Assembly: GCF_029968095.1 (NCBI RefSeq)
Contig: NZ_JASCIR010000004.1
Span: 248,001 to 312,000 of the forward strand
DNA: 64,000 bases
Direction of reading: 5' to 3'
Origin: Streptomyces solicavernae
GTDB taxonomy: Bacteria > Actinomycetota > Actinomycetes > Streptomycetales > Streptomycetaceae
Shown here one piece after another: positions 22,104 through 29,924 of this stretch (position 1 is the first letter of the stretch; each line of letters starts with the position of its first letter). Both the position numbers and the translations under genes were made by a program. Below the pieces are notes generated by a model. That model was not told the origin of the DNA. It was given only the letters and a program-made list of their open reading frames with translations, and ran no database searches.

Positions 22104-22733
22104 ATGAGCACAGAGACGAAGACAGCGGCAGCGGCGACGCCGGGAGACACGGCGACGGACGCGGCTGGGGAAAAGTCGGTGGACACGTCGGTGGACACGT
22201 CGGTGGACGCCAAGGAAGTAGCAGAGGCCGAGCCGGACGCGGCCGACGCAGCCCACGCGGCCGACGGAGCCGTACCGTCCGACGAGCCCGAGACCGACCT
22301 GGACGACGACTCCACCGACCCCGCACCGCAGGACCCGTCCTACGGCGTCGGCCAGGGCGCCGCGGCCGTGGTCGCCGCCGGGCTCGGTGTCGTGTCCCTG
22401 ACCGGCAGCTGGGTCGGCACGGTGGCCGCCGCCCGCTCCAACCTCGTCGGCCAGCTGGAGACGGCCCGGACCGCCGGAGTCGCCGACCAGATCCAGGCCC
22501 TGTACGGCGACCAGTGGCACCTCACCGCGTTGATCGGCGGCGCCTTCGCGCTGCTCGCGGTGGTGATCGGGGTCGGCGTGCTCGCGCGTCCCGCGTTCGG
22601 CCGGCCCGGCCGGGTGCAGGCGCCGTGGATCAAGTCGGTGGCCTGGGCGGGGGTTGGCCTCGGTGTGGTCGGACTGCTGCTGGCCGTCGCCAAGTACACG
22701 GACCTGATCCTCGGCCTCCCGTCCGCGCCCTGA
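22104..22733 (+). CDS. Acidic-tailed membrane protein with three TM segments
   Basis: 209 residues. The first 80 are Ala/Asp/Glu-rich and disordered, including SVDT repeats encoded by a 12-bp unit. Three hydrophobic helices follow (about 82-105, 141-162 and 178-200). No ribosome site precedes the ATG; a TAGCGT box lies 5-11 bases upstream, so the message may be leaderless. It follows the MMPL gene by 35 bases and may accompany it. No family recognised. Confidence 0.65.
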   Translation: MSTETKTAAAATPGDTATDAAGEKSVDTSVDTSVDAKEVAEAEPDAADAAHAADGAVPSDEPETDLDDDSTDPAPQDPSYGVGQGAAAVVAAGLGVVSLTGSWVGTVAAARSNLVGQLETARTAGVADQIQALYGDQWHLTALIGGAFALLAVVIGVGVLARPAFGRPGRVQAPWIKSVAWAGVGLGVVGLLLAVAKYTDLILGLPSAP

Positions 22734-22771
22734 GCCCTCGCCAAGCCGCCGTGACGGCGCCCCCTGCTTCA

Positions 22772-23941
22772 CTACTTCACCTCAAGGCGCAGCACCCGGT
22801 CGTCGCCCTCCTCCGGTTCGCCCCGGGTGTCCGTCTCGCTCGTCACCAGCCACAGCTTCGCCCCGCCCGCCGCGACGACCGTGCGCAGCCGCCCGTACTT
22901 CTCCGTCAGGAACGCCTGCGGGGCCGCCGCGGTCTTCGTGCCGTCGAGGGGGATGCGCCAGAGGCGTTCGCCCCTCAGGCCCGCCATCCAGATCGAGCCC
23001 TCGGCCCAGGCGATGCCGCTGGGGGAGGCCACGTCGGTCCGCCACTGGGTGACCGGGTTCACGTACGCCGGGTCCTCGCCCTTGCCCTCGACCTCGGGCC
23101 AGCCGTAGTTCCCGCCGGGCTTGATCAGGTTCAGCTCGTCCCAGGTGTCCTGCCCGAACTCGGCCGCCCACAGCCGCTGTTGCCCGTCCCAGGCGAGTCC
23201 CTGCACATTGCGGTGGCCGTACGAGTACACCAGCGAGTCGGCCTCCGGGTTGCCCGGCGCCGGGCGGCCGTCCGGTGTCATCCGAAGGATCTTGCCGCCG
23301 AGGGACTCCTTGTCCTGCGCGAGGCCGGTGTCGCCGGTCTCGCCCGTGCCCGCGTACAGCATCTTGTCCGGGCCGAAGGCGATCCGGCCGCCGTTGTGGA
23401 TCGAGCCCTTCGGGATGCCCCGCAGCACGGTGTCGGGGGCGCCCAGCTGCTCGCCGGCGGGCTTCTTCTCGTCGTACAGCATGCGGGCGATGCGGTTGTC
23501 GGAGGCGGTGGTGAAGTACGCGTACACCAGGTGGTCCGAGGCGTGGTCGGGCGAGAGCGCGAGGCCCATCAGGCCGCCCTCGCCGCCGGGGGCGACGCCG
23601 GGTACGGAGCCCACCTCGGTCTTCTCGCCGGTCTTGCCGTCGATGCGGGTGATCGTGCCCTCGTCCCGCGACGACACGAGCAGGTCGCCGCCCGGCAGCT
23701 CCGCGAGACCCCACGGGGACTTCAGGTTCTCGGTGAGCGTGCCGACGACCTTCACCTCGCCCTTGTCGGGCGGTACGGAGTCGTCGGCGGCCCCGCTCGA
23801 CGGGGCGGAGGGCGAGGAGGTGCCGCCGGGGCTCGCCTCCGGGCCGTCGCCCGACCCGTCCGCGCCGCCGGAACACCCGGCCAGGAGCAGGGCGGAGAGG
23901 GCCAACGCGGCTGCCGCAGCTGGTCGTTGCACGGCGGGCAT
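22772..23941 (-). CDS. PQQ-type sugar (glucose/sorbosone) dehydrogenase lipoprotein
   Basis: 389 residues with a lipoprotein signal peptide ending LLAGC (Cys23) and a Ser/Gly/Pro-rich spacer. A six-bladed beta-propeller follows: 'SPWGLAELPGGDLLVSSRDEG', 'GLMGLALSPD', 'HNGGRIAFGPD' and 'YSYGHRNVQGLAWD' are the soluble glucose dehydrogenase/sorbosone dehydrogenase signatures. It is expected to be anchored on the outer face of the membrane and to oxidise a sugar or aldose with PQQ or a related cofactor. Whether PQQ is made by the host cannot be judged here. Confidence 0.9.
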   Translation of the reverse strand: MPAVQRPAAAAALALSALLLAGCSGGADGSGDGPEASPGGTSSPSAPSSGAADDSVPPDKGEVKVVGTLTENLKSPWGLAELPGGDLLVSSRDEGTITRIDGKTGEKTEVGSVPGVAPGGEGGLMGLALSPDHASDHLVYAYFTTASDNRIARMLYDEKKPAGEQLGAPDTVLRGIPKGSIHNGGRIAFGPDKMLYAGTGETGDTGLAQDKESLGGKILRMTPDGRPAPGNPEADSLVYSYGHRNVQGLAWDGQQRLWAAEFGQDTWDELNLIKPGGNYGWPEVEGKGEDPAYVNPVTQWRTDVASPSGIAWAEGSIWMAGLRGERLWRIPLDGTKTAAAPQAFLTEKYGRLRTVVAAGGAKLWLVTSETDTRGEPEEGDDRVLRLEVK

Positions 23942-24126
23942 CCCTTCGACGGTGACTGCTTCACCTGTTCATACACCGCAGCAGCCGCCGGAGTTCCCCG
24001 CAACAGGAATCACGTACGGCGACCGCCGCAGCCCGACCCGTGAGCGCCGCGCCTGACCGGCCCCGGCTCACCGCCCCCACCCTGCACGCCACCGCACGCC
24101 CCCTCGCACGCCATCGCGCGCCCCCC

Positions 24127-24172
24127 GGCGCCCCTGCTCCCACGACTCCGGCGCCCCTACTCCCACGAGTCC
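24127..24172 (-). repeat. 23-bp direct repeat across the aldo/keto reductase stop codon
   Basis: Copy 24150-24172 contains the last codons and TAG stop of the reductase; copy 24127-24149 matches it at 21 of 23 bases just downstream. One mismatch falls in the stop codon itself. The rest of the 215-base gap to the lipoprotein gene (23942-24156) holds only C-rich, low-complexity sequence. Confidence 0.9.
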
Positions 24173-25209
24173 GCCGCCACCGGCAGTGCCGCCAGTTCGG
24201 TCAGGTCGCGGACCGTCAGGCGCAGCTCGGCCGCCGCCGCGTTCTCCGTCGCCCACCGCGCGTGCTTCGTGCCCGGCACCGGCACCACCTGCGGACCGCG
24301 CGTGAGCAGCCAGGACAGTGCCACCTGGGCCGGGGTGACCTCCGGGCCGTGGCGCTCGGCGATGCGGCGCAGGCCCACCACGATCGACTGGTTCGACGCC
24401 ATCGTCTCGGCCGTGAACCGGGGGTGCCGGGCCCGCAGATCGTCCGGTTCGAAGCCCTGCCCCGGCGTCAGCGTGCCGGTCAGGAAGCCGTTGCCCAGCG
24501 GCATCGCCGCGAGCAGCCCGACCCCGCGCGCCGCGCACCACGGCAGCAGCGTCTCCAGCGCCTCCGGCGACCACACCGACAGCTCGGCCTGGACCGCGCT
24601 CACCGGGAAGACCTGCTGGACCCGCTCCAACTGCCGGATCGTTCCTTCGTACAGCGCCGCCCCCGGCCCGCGCCCCCGCGAGCCCCTCCGGCGGCCGGCG
24701 GCGGCCGTGTTCCGCTGCGCGCTTCGTTGCGCCCGCGCGCCCACCGCGCACAGTCCGAGGGTGCGCACCTTGCCCGCCGCGACGAGCTCCGCCATCGCGC
24801 CCCAGGTCTCCTCGACCGGCACCTCGGGGTCGGCGCGGTGGAGTTGGTAGAGGTCGATGACGTCGGTCTGCAGGCGGCGCAGCGAGGCGTCGCAGGCCCG
24901 CTTCACATAGCCGGGCCGCCCGTTGGCCACGATGTGCTGCTCGCCCACGAGGAGCCCGCACTTGGTCGACACGAACGCGTCCGCGCGGCGCTCCTTCAGC
25001 ACCCGGCCGACGAGCAGCTCGTTGGTGAACGGCCCGTACATGTCCGCCGTGTCGAGGAGTCTCACACCGGCGTCGAGGGCGGCGTGCACCGTACGCAGGG
25101 ACTCGTCCCCGCGCTGCTGCGAGCCGGTGTAGGCCCAGCTCATCGGCATGCAGCCGAGGCCGACCGCGCCCACATCGAGCGCCCCCGCGCCGATCGTCCT
25201 GCGCTCCAC
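24157..25209 (-). CDS. Aldo/keto reductase
   Basis: 350 residues from a GTG at 25209, with GGGGAGG upstream deciding the start. The tetrad is Asp53/Tyr58 ('LDTADMYGP'), Lys83 ('STKCG') and His124 ('YQLHR'). The barrel ends with 'VVPVPGTKHARWATEN', an NADPH-binding motif. It probably reduces an aldehyde or ketone. An unusual Arg-rich stretch (about 168-187, 'QRSAQRNTAAAGRRRGSRGR') replaces the usual short helix after 'LGLCAVGA' and may be an insertion or a local frame scramble. The 3' end is duplicated (see the repeat at 24127). Confidence 0.87.
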   Translation of the reverse strand: MERRTIGAGALDVGAVGLGCMPMSWAYTGSQQRGDESLRTVHAALDAGVRLLDTADMYGPFTNELLVGRVLKERRADAFVSTKCGLLVGEQHIVANGRPGYVKRACDASLRRLQTDVIDLYQLHRADPEVPVEETWGAMAELVAAGKVRTLGLCAVGARAQRSAQRNTAAAGRRRGSRGRGPGAALYEGTIRQLERVQQVFPVSAVQAELSVWSPEALETLLPWCAARGVGLLAAMPLGNGFLTGTLTPGQGFEPDDLRARHPRFTAETMASNQSIVVGLRRIAERHGPEVTPAQVALSWLLTRGPQVVPVPGTKHARWATENAAAAELRLTVRDLTELAALPVAADSWE

Positions 25210-25410
25210 CTGCCCGTTCCTCCCCACGTTGCGAACCGCGCCCCAAACTAACGTCTGCGCCACCGAGCACCGCGCTCAGCCCGCCCCCGACCACCCCGGA
25301 ACCGCCCACCACGCGCGCGTGCCACCGGCCCCGAAAACCCCCACCACGCGCGCGTACCGCATGCCGAACACGGCATCCGCCCGTCAGAAGACGGAAGTTA
25401 GCCTCCTCGC

Positions 25411-26406
25411 ATGAGCGCACGCACCGCACGCATGGCAGACGCCGGACAGACGGCAGACACGGCACGCACCGCACGAGACGTATGGATCCCCTTCGCGCCC
25501 GACGCGGTTCCCGGGCTGCCGGACGGCTTCGAGTACCGGGTCTGGGACGGCGAGGACGCCTTCCCGGCCGACCCCGCGGACTGCGCCTTCTACGTCGTGC
25601 CGTACATGAAGCCCGCGGAGGTCTGCGTCCGGCCGCTGCCCGCGATGAGCTCGGTCCAGGTCGTGCAGACCCTCACCGCGGGCATGGACCACGTCCTGCC
25701 CGCCGTCGGGGACCTGGGGCCCGGCGTGCGGCTGTGCAACGCGCGCGGGGTGCACGAGGCCTCCACCGCGGAGCTGGCCCTCGCCCTGATCCTGGCGTCG
25801 CTGCGCGGCATCCCCGGCTTCGTCGAGGGGCAGCGCAAGGAGGAGTGGCGCTCCGGCTTCTACCCGGCCCTGGCCGACAAGTCGGTGCTCATCGTGGGCT
25901 ACGGGTCCATCGGCGCCGCCGTCGAGGACCGGCTCGCCCCCTTCGAGTGCGCGCGGGTCGTGCGCGTCGCGCGCTCCGCCCGCACCACGGAGCGCGGCCC
26001 CGTGCACCCGTTCGCCGAACTGCCCGCCCTGCTCCCGGACGCCGACGTCGTGATCCTCTGCACGCCCCTCACCGAGGTGACGAAGGGGCTCGTGGACGCG
26101 AAGTTCCTGGCCGGGATGCGGGACGGCGCTCTCCTGGTGAACGTCGCGCGCGGTCCGGTCGTCGACACCCAGGCCCTCCTGGCCGAACTGGAGAGCGGCC
26201 GGATCGGTGCGGCGCTCGACGTCACCGACCCGGAACCGCTGCCCGCCGGGCACCCCCTGTGGCATGCTCCGAACCTTCTGGTGAGCCCGCACGTCGGCGG
26301 CAGCAGCTCGGCCTTCCTGCCGCGCGCCAAGCGGCTGCTCGCAGCGCAGTTGAACCGGTTCGCCGACGGTGACCCCGTGGACAACGTCGTACACACCACG
26401 AAATAA
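25411..26406 (+). CDS. 2-hydroxyacid dehydrogenase (D-isomer specific)
   Basis: 331 residues. NAD-binding 'VLIVGYGSIGAAVE' (about 162-175), catalytic Arg in 'VNVARGPVVD', Glu in 'DVTDPEPLP' and His in 'VSPHVGGSS' are all present. It reduces a 2-oxoacid to the D-hydroxyacid or the reverse; the substrate is unknown. It is divergent from the aldo/keto reductase. A TTAGCC element 15-20 bases before the ATG may be a -10 box and no clear ribosome site is visible. Confidence 0.9.
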   Translation: MSARTARMADAGQTADTARTARDVWIPFAPDAVPGLPDGFEYRVWDGEDAFPADPADCAFYVVPYMKPAEVCVRPLPAMSSVQVVQTLTAGMDHVLPAVGDLGPGVRLCNARGVHEASTAELALALILASLRGIPGFVEGQRKEEWRSGFYPALADKSVLIVGYGSIGAAVEDRLAPFECARVVRVARSARTTERGPVHPFAELPALLPDADVVILCTPLTEVTKGLVDAKFLAGMRDGALLVNVARGPVVDTQALLAELESGRIGAALDVTDPEPLPAGHPLWHAPNLLVSPHVGGSSSAFLPRAKRLLAAQLNRFADGDPVDNVVHTTK

Positions 26407-26624
26407 ACGCCTCAACTGGGCCATTCCTGAAGGATGTTGCGCACGCTCCGCCATCGCCCGCGTGCGCCCCGTGCTTGCATCTCCGCTACCCGTCACGGAG
26501 CGTAGAGAGACTATGTCCCTGAGTGACGAGACTGGTGTATCGTCCCGACAGGGGCTGCGTCGGACCGAGTTCGGCGCCGGGGAGACAGCAGAGGGACGAG
26601 GGGGGCGACGGCGATGCACGGCCG

Positions 26625-29600
26625 ATGGACGAACACTCCGACGCGACAGGGCCGCAGGCGGCGACCGCCGCGCGTTCCGCTGCCCGCGTGCGACCGCAGG
26701 GCGCACCGCGGCGCAGCGCACCGCACCAGAACTCCGTACGCCCGGACGCTGCGCGGCAGGACCGCGTCGGCCGGGGACGCGAAGGCCCGGTGGCCCCGCC
26801 CGAGGTGGGTGGCCCGGTGACCGCGCCGGGAGCGTGGCAGGCCCGCCTCCTCGACCCGCGCCGCAGCCAGTTGAACCAGCTGCTGTTCGCGGGCGTCTGC
26901 GCGGCGTACGCGGCGGGCGCCGCCCTCGGCTGGGGCTCTGCCGAACTCTCGTACATCATGGGGGACTTCGGGCTCAGCGCCGCCGCCGCGGTGGCCGCCA
27001 TATCGTGCTTCGTCTACGCGCGCGGCAAGCGCAGCCGGCTCAGGCCCGCGTGGCTGCTCTTCGGCCTCTCCTCCGCGATGGCCGCCCTCGGCAACGCCGT
27101 CTGGGGCTGGTACGAGGTGGTGCTCGGCCGGCCCGTGCCGAACCCGAGCCTCGCCGACCTGTTCTTCCTGTGCTTCGCGCCGCCCGCCATCGTCGGGCTG
27201 CTCGTGCTCGCCAAACGGCCCGTCACGCGCGCCGGCTGGGTCTGCCTCGGCCTCGACGCCTGGCTGATCGGCGGCTCGCTCCTGACCCTCGCGTGGAGCC
27301 TGGCCCTCGCGCACACCGCGGAGTTCGGCGACCTCAGCGTCGCGCACACCGCGCTGGCGCTCGCGTACCCGCTGCTCGACATCGCGCTCGTCAGCATGGT
27401 CCTCGCGCTGCACTTCCGGCGCTCCGCGTCCAACCGCTCGGCGGTCAACACCGCGATCGCCGCGATAGCCCTGACGGTGATGTGCGACGCGCTGTTCATG
27501 TCCCCGCTGCTGCGGGAGAACTACCGCTCGGGCCAGATCCTCGACGCCGGCTGGTTCGCGGGCTCCCTGCTGCTCGCGTACGCCCCCTGGGTCGCCGCCC
27601 GCGAGCCGGCCGAGGCGGAGCCCGCCGGAGCCCACGCGGGGGCCCACGCCGGGGCCGGAGGCGCGGCGGACGCGACCGGGCTTCGCCGCACCGCCGGGCG
27701 CGGACCGCGGCCGATCGCGGGCTCGCTCGCCGCGCTCACCCCGTATCTGGCCGCCGCCGTCTGCACCGTCGGCATCCTCTACAACACCCTGGACGGCCGC
27801 AGCGTCGACCGCGTCGTGCTCTTCACGGCCTGCACGGTCGTGCTCGCCCTGGTCGTGCGCCAGGCGATCATGCTGCTCGACAACATCACGCTCACCCAGG
27901 AACTCGCCCAGAAGGAGAACCACTTCCGCTCCCTGGTGCAGGGCTCCAGCGACGTCATCATGATCGCCGCCCCGAACGGCATCCTGCGGTACGTCAGCCC
28001 GGCCGCCGCCGGAGTCTGGGGGCGGGACGCGGACGAACTGGTCGGCTCCGAGCTCGCGTCCCTGATCCACCCCGCCGACCTCGGCCGCGTCGTCCACGAG
28101 ATCCGCCGCTTCCTCGCCGTACGACCGCAGGACGAGCCGACCACGCGCATCGAGTGCCGCTTCCGCTCCGGCAGCGGCACCTGGCTGAACGTGGAGTCGA
28201 CCGTCAACCGCCACCACGGCGGCCTCATCTTCAACAGCCGTGACGTGACCGAACGGGTGCGCCTGCAGGCCCAGTTGCAGCACAACGCCGAGCACGACCC
28301 GCTCACCGACCTGCCCAACCGCGCCCTGTTCACCAAGCGCGTCGCGGGCGCCCTCGGCGGCAGACGCATCGGGGACCGCGGCACCGCCGTGCTCTTCATC
28401 GACCTCGACGGCTTCAAGGGCGTCAACGACACCATCGGCCACCAGGCGGGCGACGAACTCCTCGTCCAGGCCGCCCGCAGACTGGCCGAATCCGTGCGCT
28501 CCGGGGACACCGCGGCCCGCCTCGGCGGCGACGAGTTCGCGGCGCTCATCGTCGGCGACGGCACCCGCGACCGCGCCGCCCGCGAACGGCACATCCACGA
28601 GCTCGCCGACCGCCTCCGGCTCAGACTCTCCGAGCCGTACACCATCGACGGCCGGGACGTGCGCGTGGCCGCCTCCATCGGCGTCTCCTTCGCCGAACCC
28701 GGCGTCACCGCGGGCGAGTTGCTGCGCAACGCCGACCTCGCGATGTACCGCGCCAAGGCCGCGGGCAAGGGCCGCGTCGTCCTGTACGCACCGCAGATGC
28801 AGGCCGAGGTGGTCCGCAGGGCGGAGCTCGCCACGCGCCTGCGCAGCGCGCTGCACGAGGGCGAGTTCGTGCTCCTGCACCAGCCGGTGGTGTCCCTCGA
28901 CGCCGGAGGCGTCACCGCCGTCGCCGCGCAGGCCCGATGGCGCTCCGCCCAGGGCCTCCTGTTCACCCCCGCCGAGTTCCTGCGCGTCGCCGACGACCAC
29001 GACCGCGCGGCCGAGCTGGGCCGCTGGCTCCTGGAGGAGGCCGTCGAGCAGGCCGCCGAGCGCGGCCGCGCCGGGCACGCCGTCCCCGTGACCGTCCGGA
29101 TGAGCGGCAAGGGCCTCCTCGACCGCTCCCTGCCCCTCGGCTCCATCGAGGCGCTCCTGACGCGTTACGGGCTGCCCTCCGGCGCCCTCGTCATCGAGCT
29201 GGCCGACAGCGACCCCCGCACGCCCCTCGACGAGCTGGAGCGGCGCCTGGCCGCGCTGCGCCGCCTCGGCGTCCGCATCGCCCTGGACGGCCTGGGCACC
29301 GGCCACGCCGCGATCAACGCGCTGCGCCGCCTCCCCGTGGACGTACTGAAACTGGACCGCTCCCTGATCGAGGGGGTGGTGGAATCGGCCAGGCTCCACA
29401 AGATCACCAGCGGCCTGCTCCGCATCGCGGGCGACCTCGGCCTGCAGTCGGTGGCCGACGGCGTGGACCTCCCCGAGCAGGTCGTCGCCCTGCGGGAGAT
29501 GGGCTGTACGCACGGGCAGGGCATGGCCTTCTCCGGCCCGGTCGAGGAACCGCGGCTGCGCCGGGCGCTCGCAGGCGGCGTCTACCCCGTGCCGCAGACC

Positions 29601-29702
29601 GAGCCGGTCTTCGTGGGCGGCGCCGTGATCGGCGGCGCCAGGGGCGGTACCAGAGACACCCGGCTGCGCTCACATAATGAGACCGCTGTCCCACCCACTT
29701 GA
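26625..29702 (+). CDS. cdgE: Membrane PAS-GGDEF protein with degenerate EAL domain, CdgE-like
   Basis: About 1025 residues; the start is uncertain, ATG 26625 or an upstream in-frame codon. Eight or more hydrophobic segments lie between about residues 85 and 420, a PAS domain at about 425-540, then GGDEF with an intact motif at 634-638. The EAL domain is decayed: the EAL triplet reads Ala-Ala-Gln (767-769), 'DDFGTG' reads 'DGLGTG' and 'AEGVE' reads 'ADGVD'. It should make c-di-GMP but not degrade it. By position before ilvB it matches CdgE, a BldD-controlled diguanylate cyclase; the name is from memory. GTCACGGAGCGTAG at 26492-26505 resembles part of a BldD site. Confidence 0.85.
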   Translation: MDEHSDATGPQAATAARSAARVRPQGAPRRSAPHQNSVRPDAARQDRVGRGREGPVAPPEVGGPVTAPGAWQARLLDPRRSQLNQLLFAGVCAAYAAGAALGWGSAELSYIMGDFGLSAAAAVAAISCFVYARGKRSRLRPAWLLFGLSSAMAALGNAVWGWYEVVLGRPVPNPSLADLFFLCFAPPAIVGLLVLAKRPVTRAGWVCLGLDAWLIGGSLLTLAWSLALAHTAEFGDLSVAHTALALAYPLLDIALVSMVLALHFRRSASNRSAVNTAIAAIALTVMCDALFMSPLLRENYRSGQILDAGWFAGSLLLAYAPWVAAREPAEAEPAGAHAGAHAGAGGAADATGLRRTAGRGPRPIAGSLAALTPYLAAAVCTVGILYNTLDGRSVDRVVLFTACTVVLALVVRQAIMLLDNITLTQELAQKENHFRSLVQGSSDVIMIAAPNGILRYVSPAAAGVWGRDADELVGSELASLIHPADLGRVVHEIRRFLAVRPQDEPTTRIECRFRSGSGTWLNVESTVNRHHGGLIFNSRDVTERVRLQAQLQHNAEHDPLTDLPNRALFTKRVAGALGGRRIGDRGTAVLFIDLDGFKGVNDTIGHQAGDELLVQAARRLAESVRSGDTAARLGGDEFAALIVGDGTRDRAARERHIHELADRLRLRLSEPYTIDGRDVRVAASIGVSFAEPGVTAGELLRNADLAMYRAKAAGKGRVVLYAPQMQAEVVRRAELATRLRSALHEGEFVLLHQPVVSLDAGGVTAVAAQARWRSAQGLLFTPAEFLRVADDHDRAAELGRWLLEEAVEQAAERGRAGHAVPVTVRMSGKGLLDRSLPLGSIEALLTRYGLPSGALVIELADSDPRTPLDELERRLAALRRLGVRIALDGLGTGHAAINALRRLPVDVLKLDRSLIEGVVESARLHKITSGLLRIAGDLGLQSVADGVDLPEQVVALREMGCTHGQGMAFSGPVEEPRLRRALAGGVYPVPQTEPVFVGGAVIGGARGGTRDTRLRSHNETAVPPT
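29673..29693 (+). promoter_or_regulatory. ilvB promoter/operator box
   Basis: CATAATGAGACC (29673-29684) recurs almost exactly upstream of cimA (52442-52453). CATAAT may be a -10 element. Overlapping it is the inverted repeat TGAGAC-N4-GTCCCA (29678-29693), like sites bound by NdgR-type IclR regulators of branched-chain amino acid genes (family knowledge; binding here is inferred). It lies inside the 3' end of the cdgE-like gene. Confidence 0.55.
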
Positions 29703-29735
29703 CAGTCCCCGGGGGTCAGGGGGAAGGTCAGTGCC

Positions 29736-29777
29736 ATGCGCACCCGAATTCTCGTACTTGGAAAGCGCGTCGGCTGA
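29736..29777 (+). CDS. ilv leader peptide (13 residues)
   Basis: ATG at 29736 preceded by GGGGGAAGG. The peptide is MRTRILVLGKRVG, with consecutive Ile-Leu-Val-Leu codons (ATT CTC GTA CTT), partly rare ones in this genome. All three branched-chain amino acids are sampled. Stop at 29775-29777, two bases before a hairpin. Leader peptides of this kind upstream of actinobacterial ilvB have been described. Confidence 0.85.
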   Translation: MRTRILVLGKRVG

Positions 29778-29778
29778 A

Positions 29779-29863
29779 GCTGAGACTGCGGACCCCGCAG
29801 AGATCTCAGCGCGAACGGCACCGACGCGCTCCCCTCGCTTGCCTCTGGCACGAGGGGTTTTTT
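29779..29863 (+). promoter_or_regulatory. Transcription attenuator of the ilvBNC operon
   Basis: A first hairpin (29779-29791 with 29795-29810, 13 bp with a 3-base bulge) starts right after the leader stop. An alternative short pairing is AGCGCG (29808-29813) with CGCGCT (29825-29830). The terminator is 29831-29863. Ribosome stalling at Ile/Leu/Val codons would favour read-through. The exact antiterminator pairing needs a folding calculation. Confidence 0.7.
29831..29863 (+). terminator. Attenuator terminator with T-run before ilvB
   Basis: CCCCTCG (29831-29837) pairs with CGAGGGG (29851-29857), extended by TGCC/GGCA inside, and is followed by six T at 29858-29863. A T-run is unusual in this GC-rich genome and supports a true intrinsic terminator. 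Confidence 0.85.
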
Positions 29864-29924
29864 GTTGCACTGGCACCTCACAAACCCTCACAAAACACCC
29901 TCTTAGCTCCGAGAAGAGAAGCCG

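Noticed and set aside
26614..26820. 68-codon frame starting at ATG 26614 with a GGGGGG site
   Set aside because: Lies in a different frame over the cdgE-like N-terminus and is Arg/Pro-rich without any feature; its ribosome site may instead serve the gene at 26625.
26511..29513. 1000-codon open frame on the minus strand opposite the cdgE-like gene
   Set aside because: Mirror of a real GC-rich gene; no domain, Arg/Gly/Asp-Gly-rich composition, and the plus-strand frame has clear PAS and GGDEF motifs.
29808..29830. AGCGCG/CGCGCT hairpin as the sole antiterminator of ilvB
   Set aside because: It ends just before the terminator stem and does not exclude it, so by itself it cannot explain antitermination.
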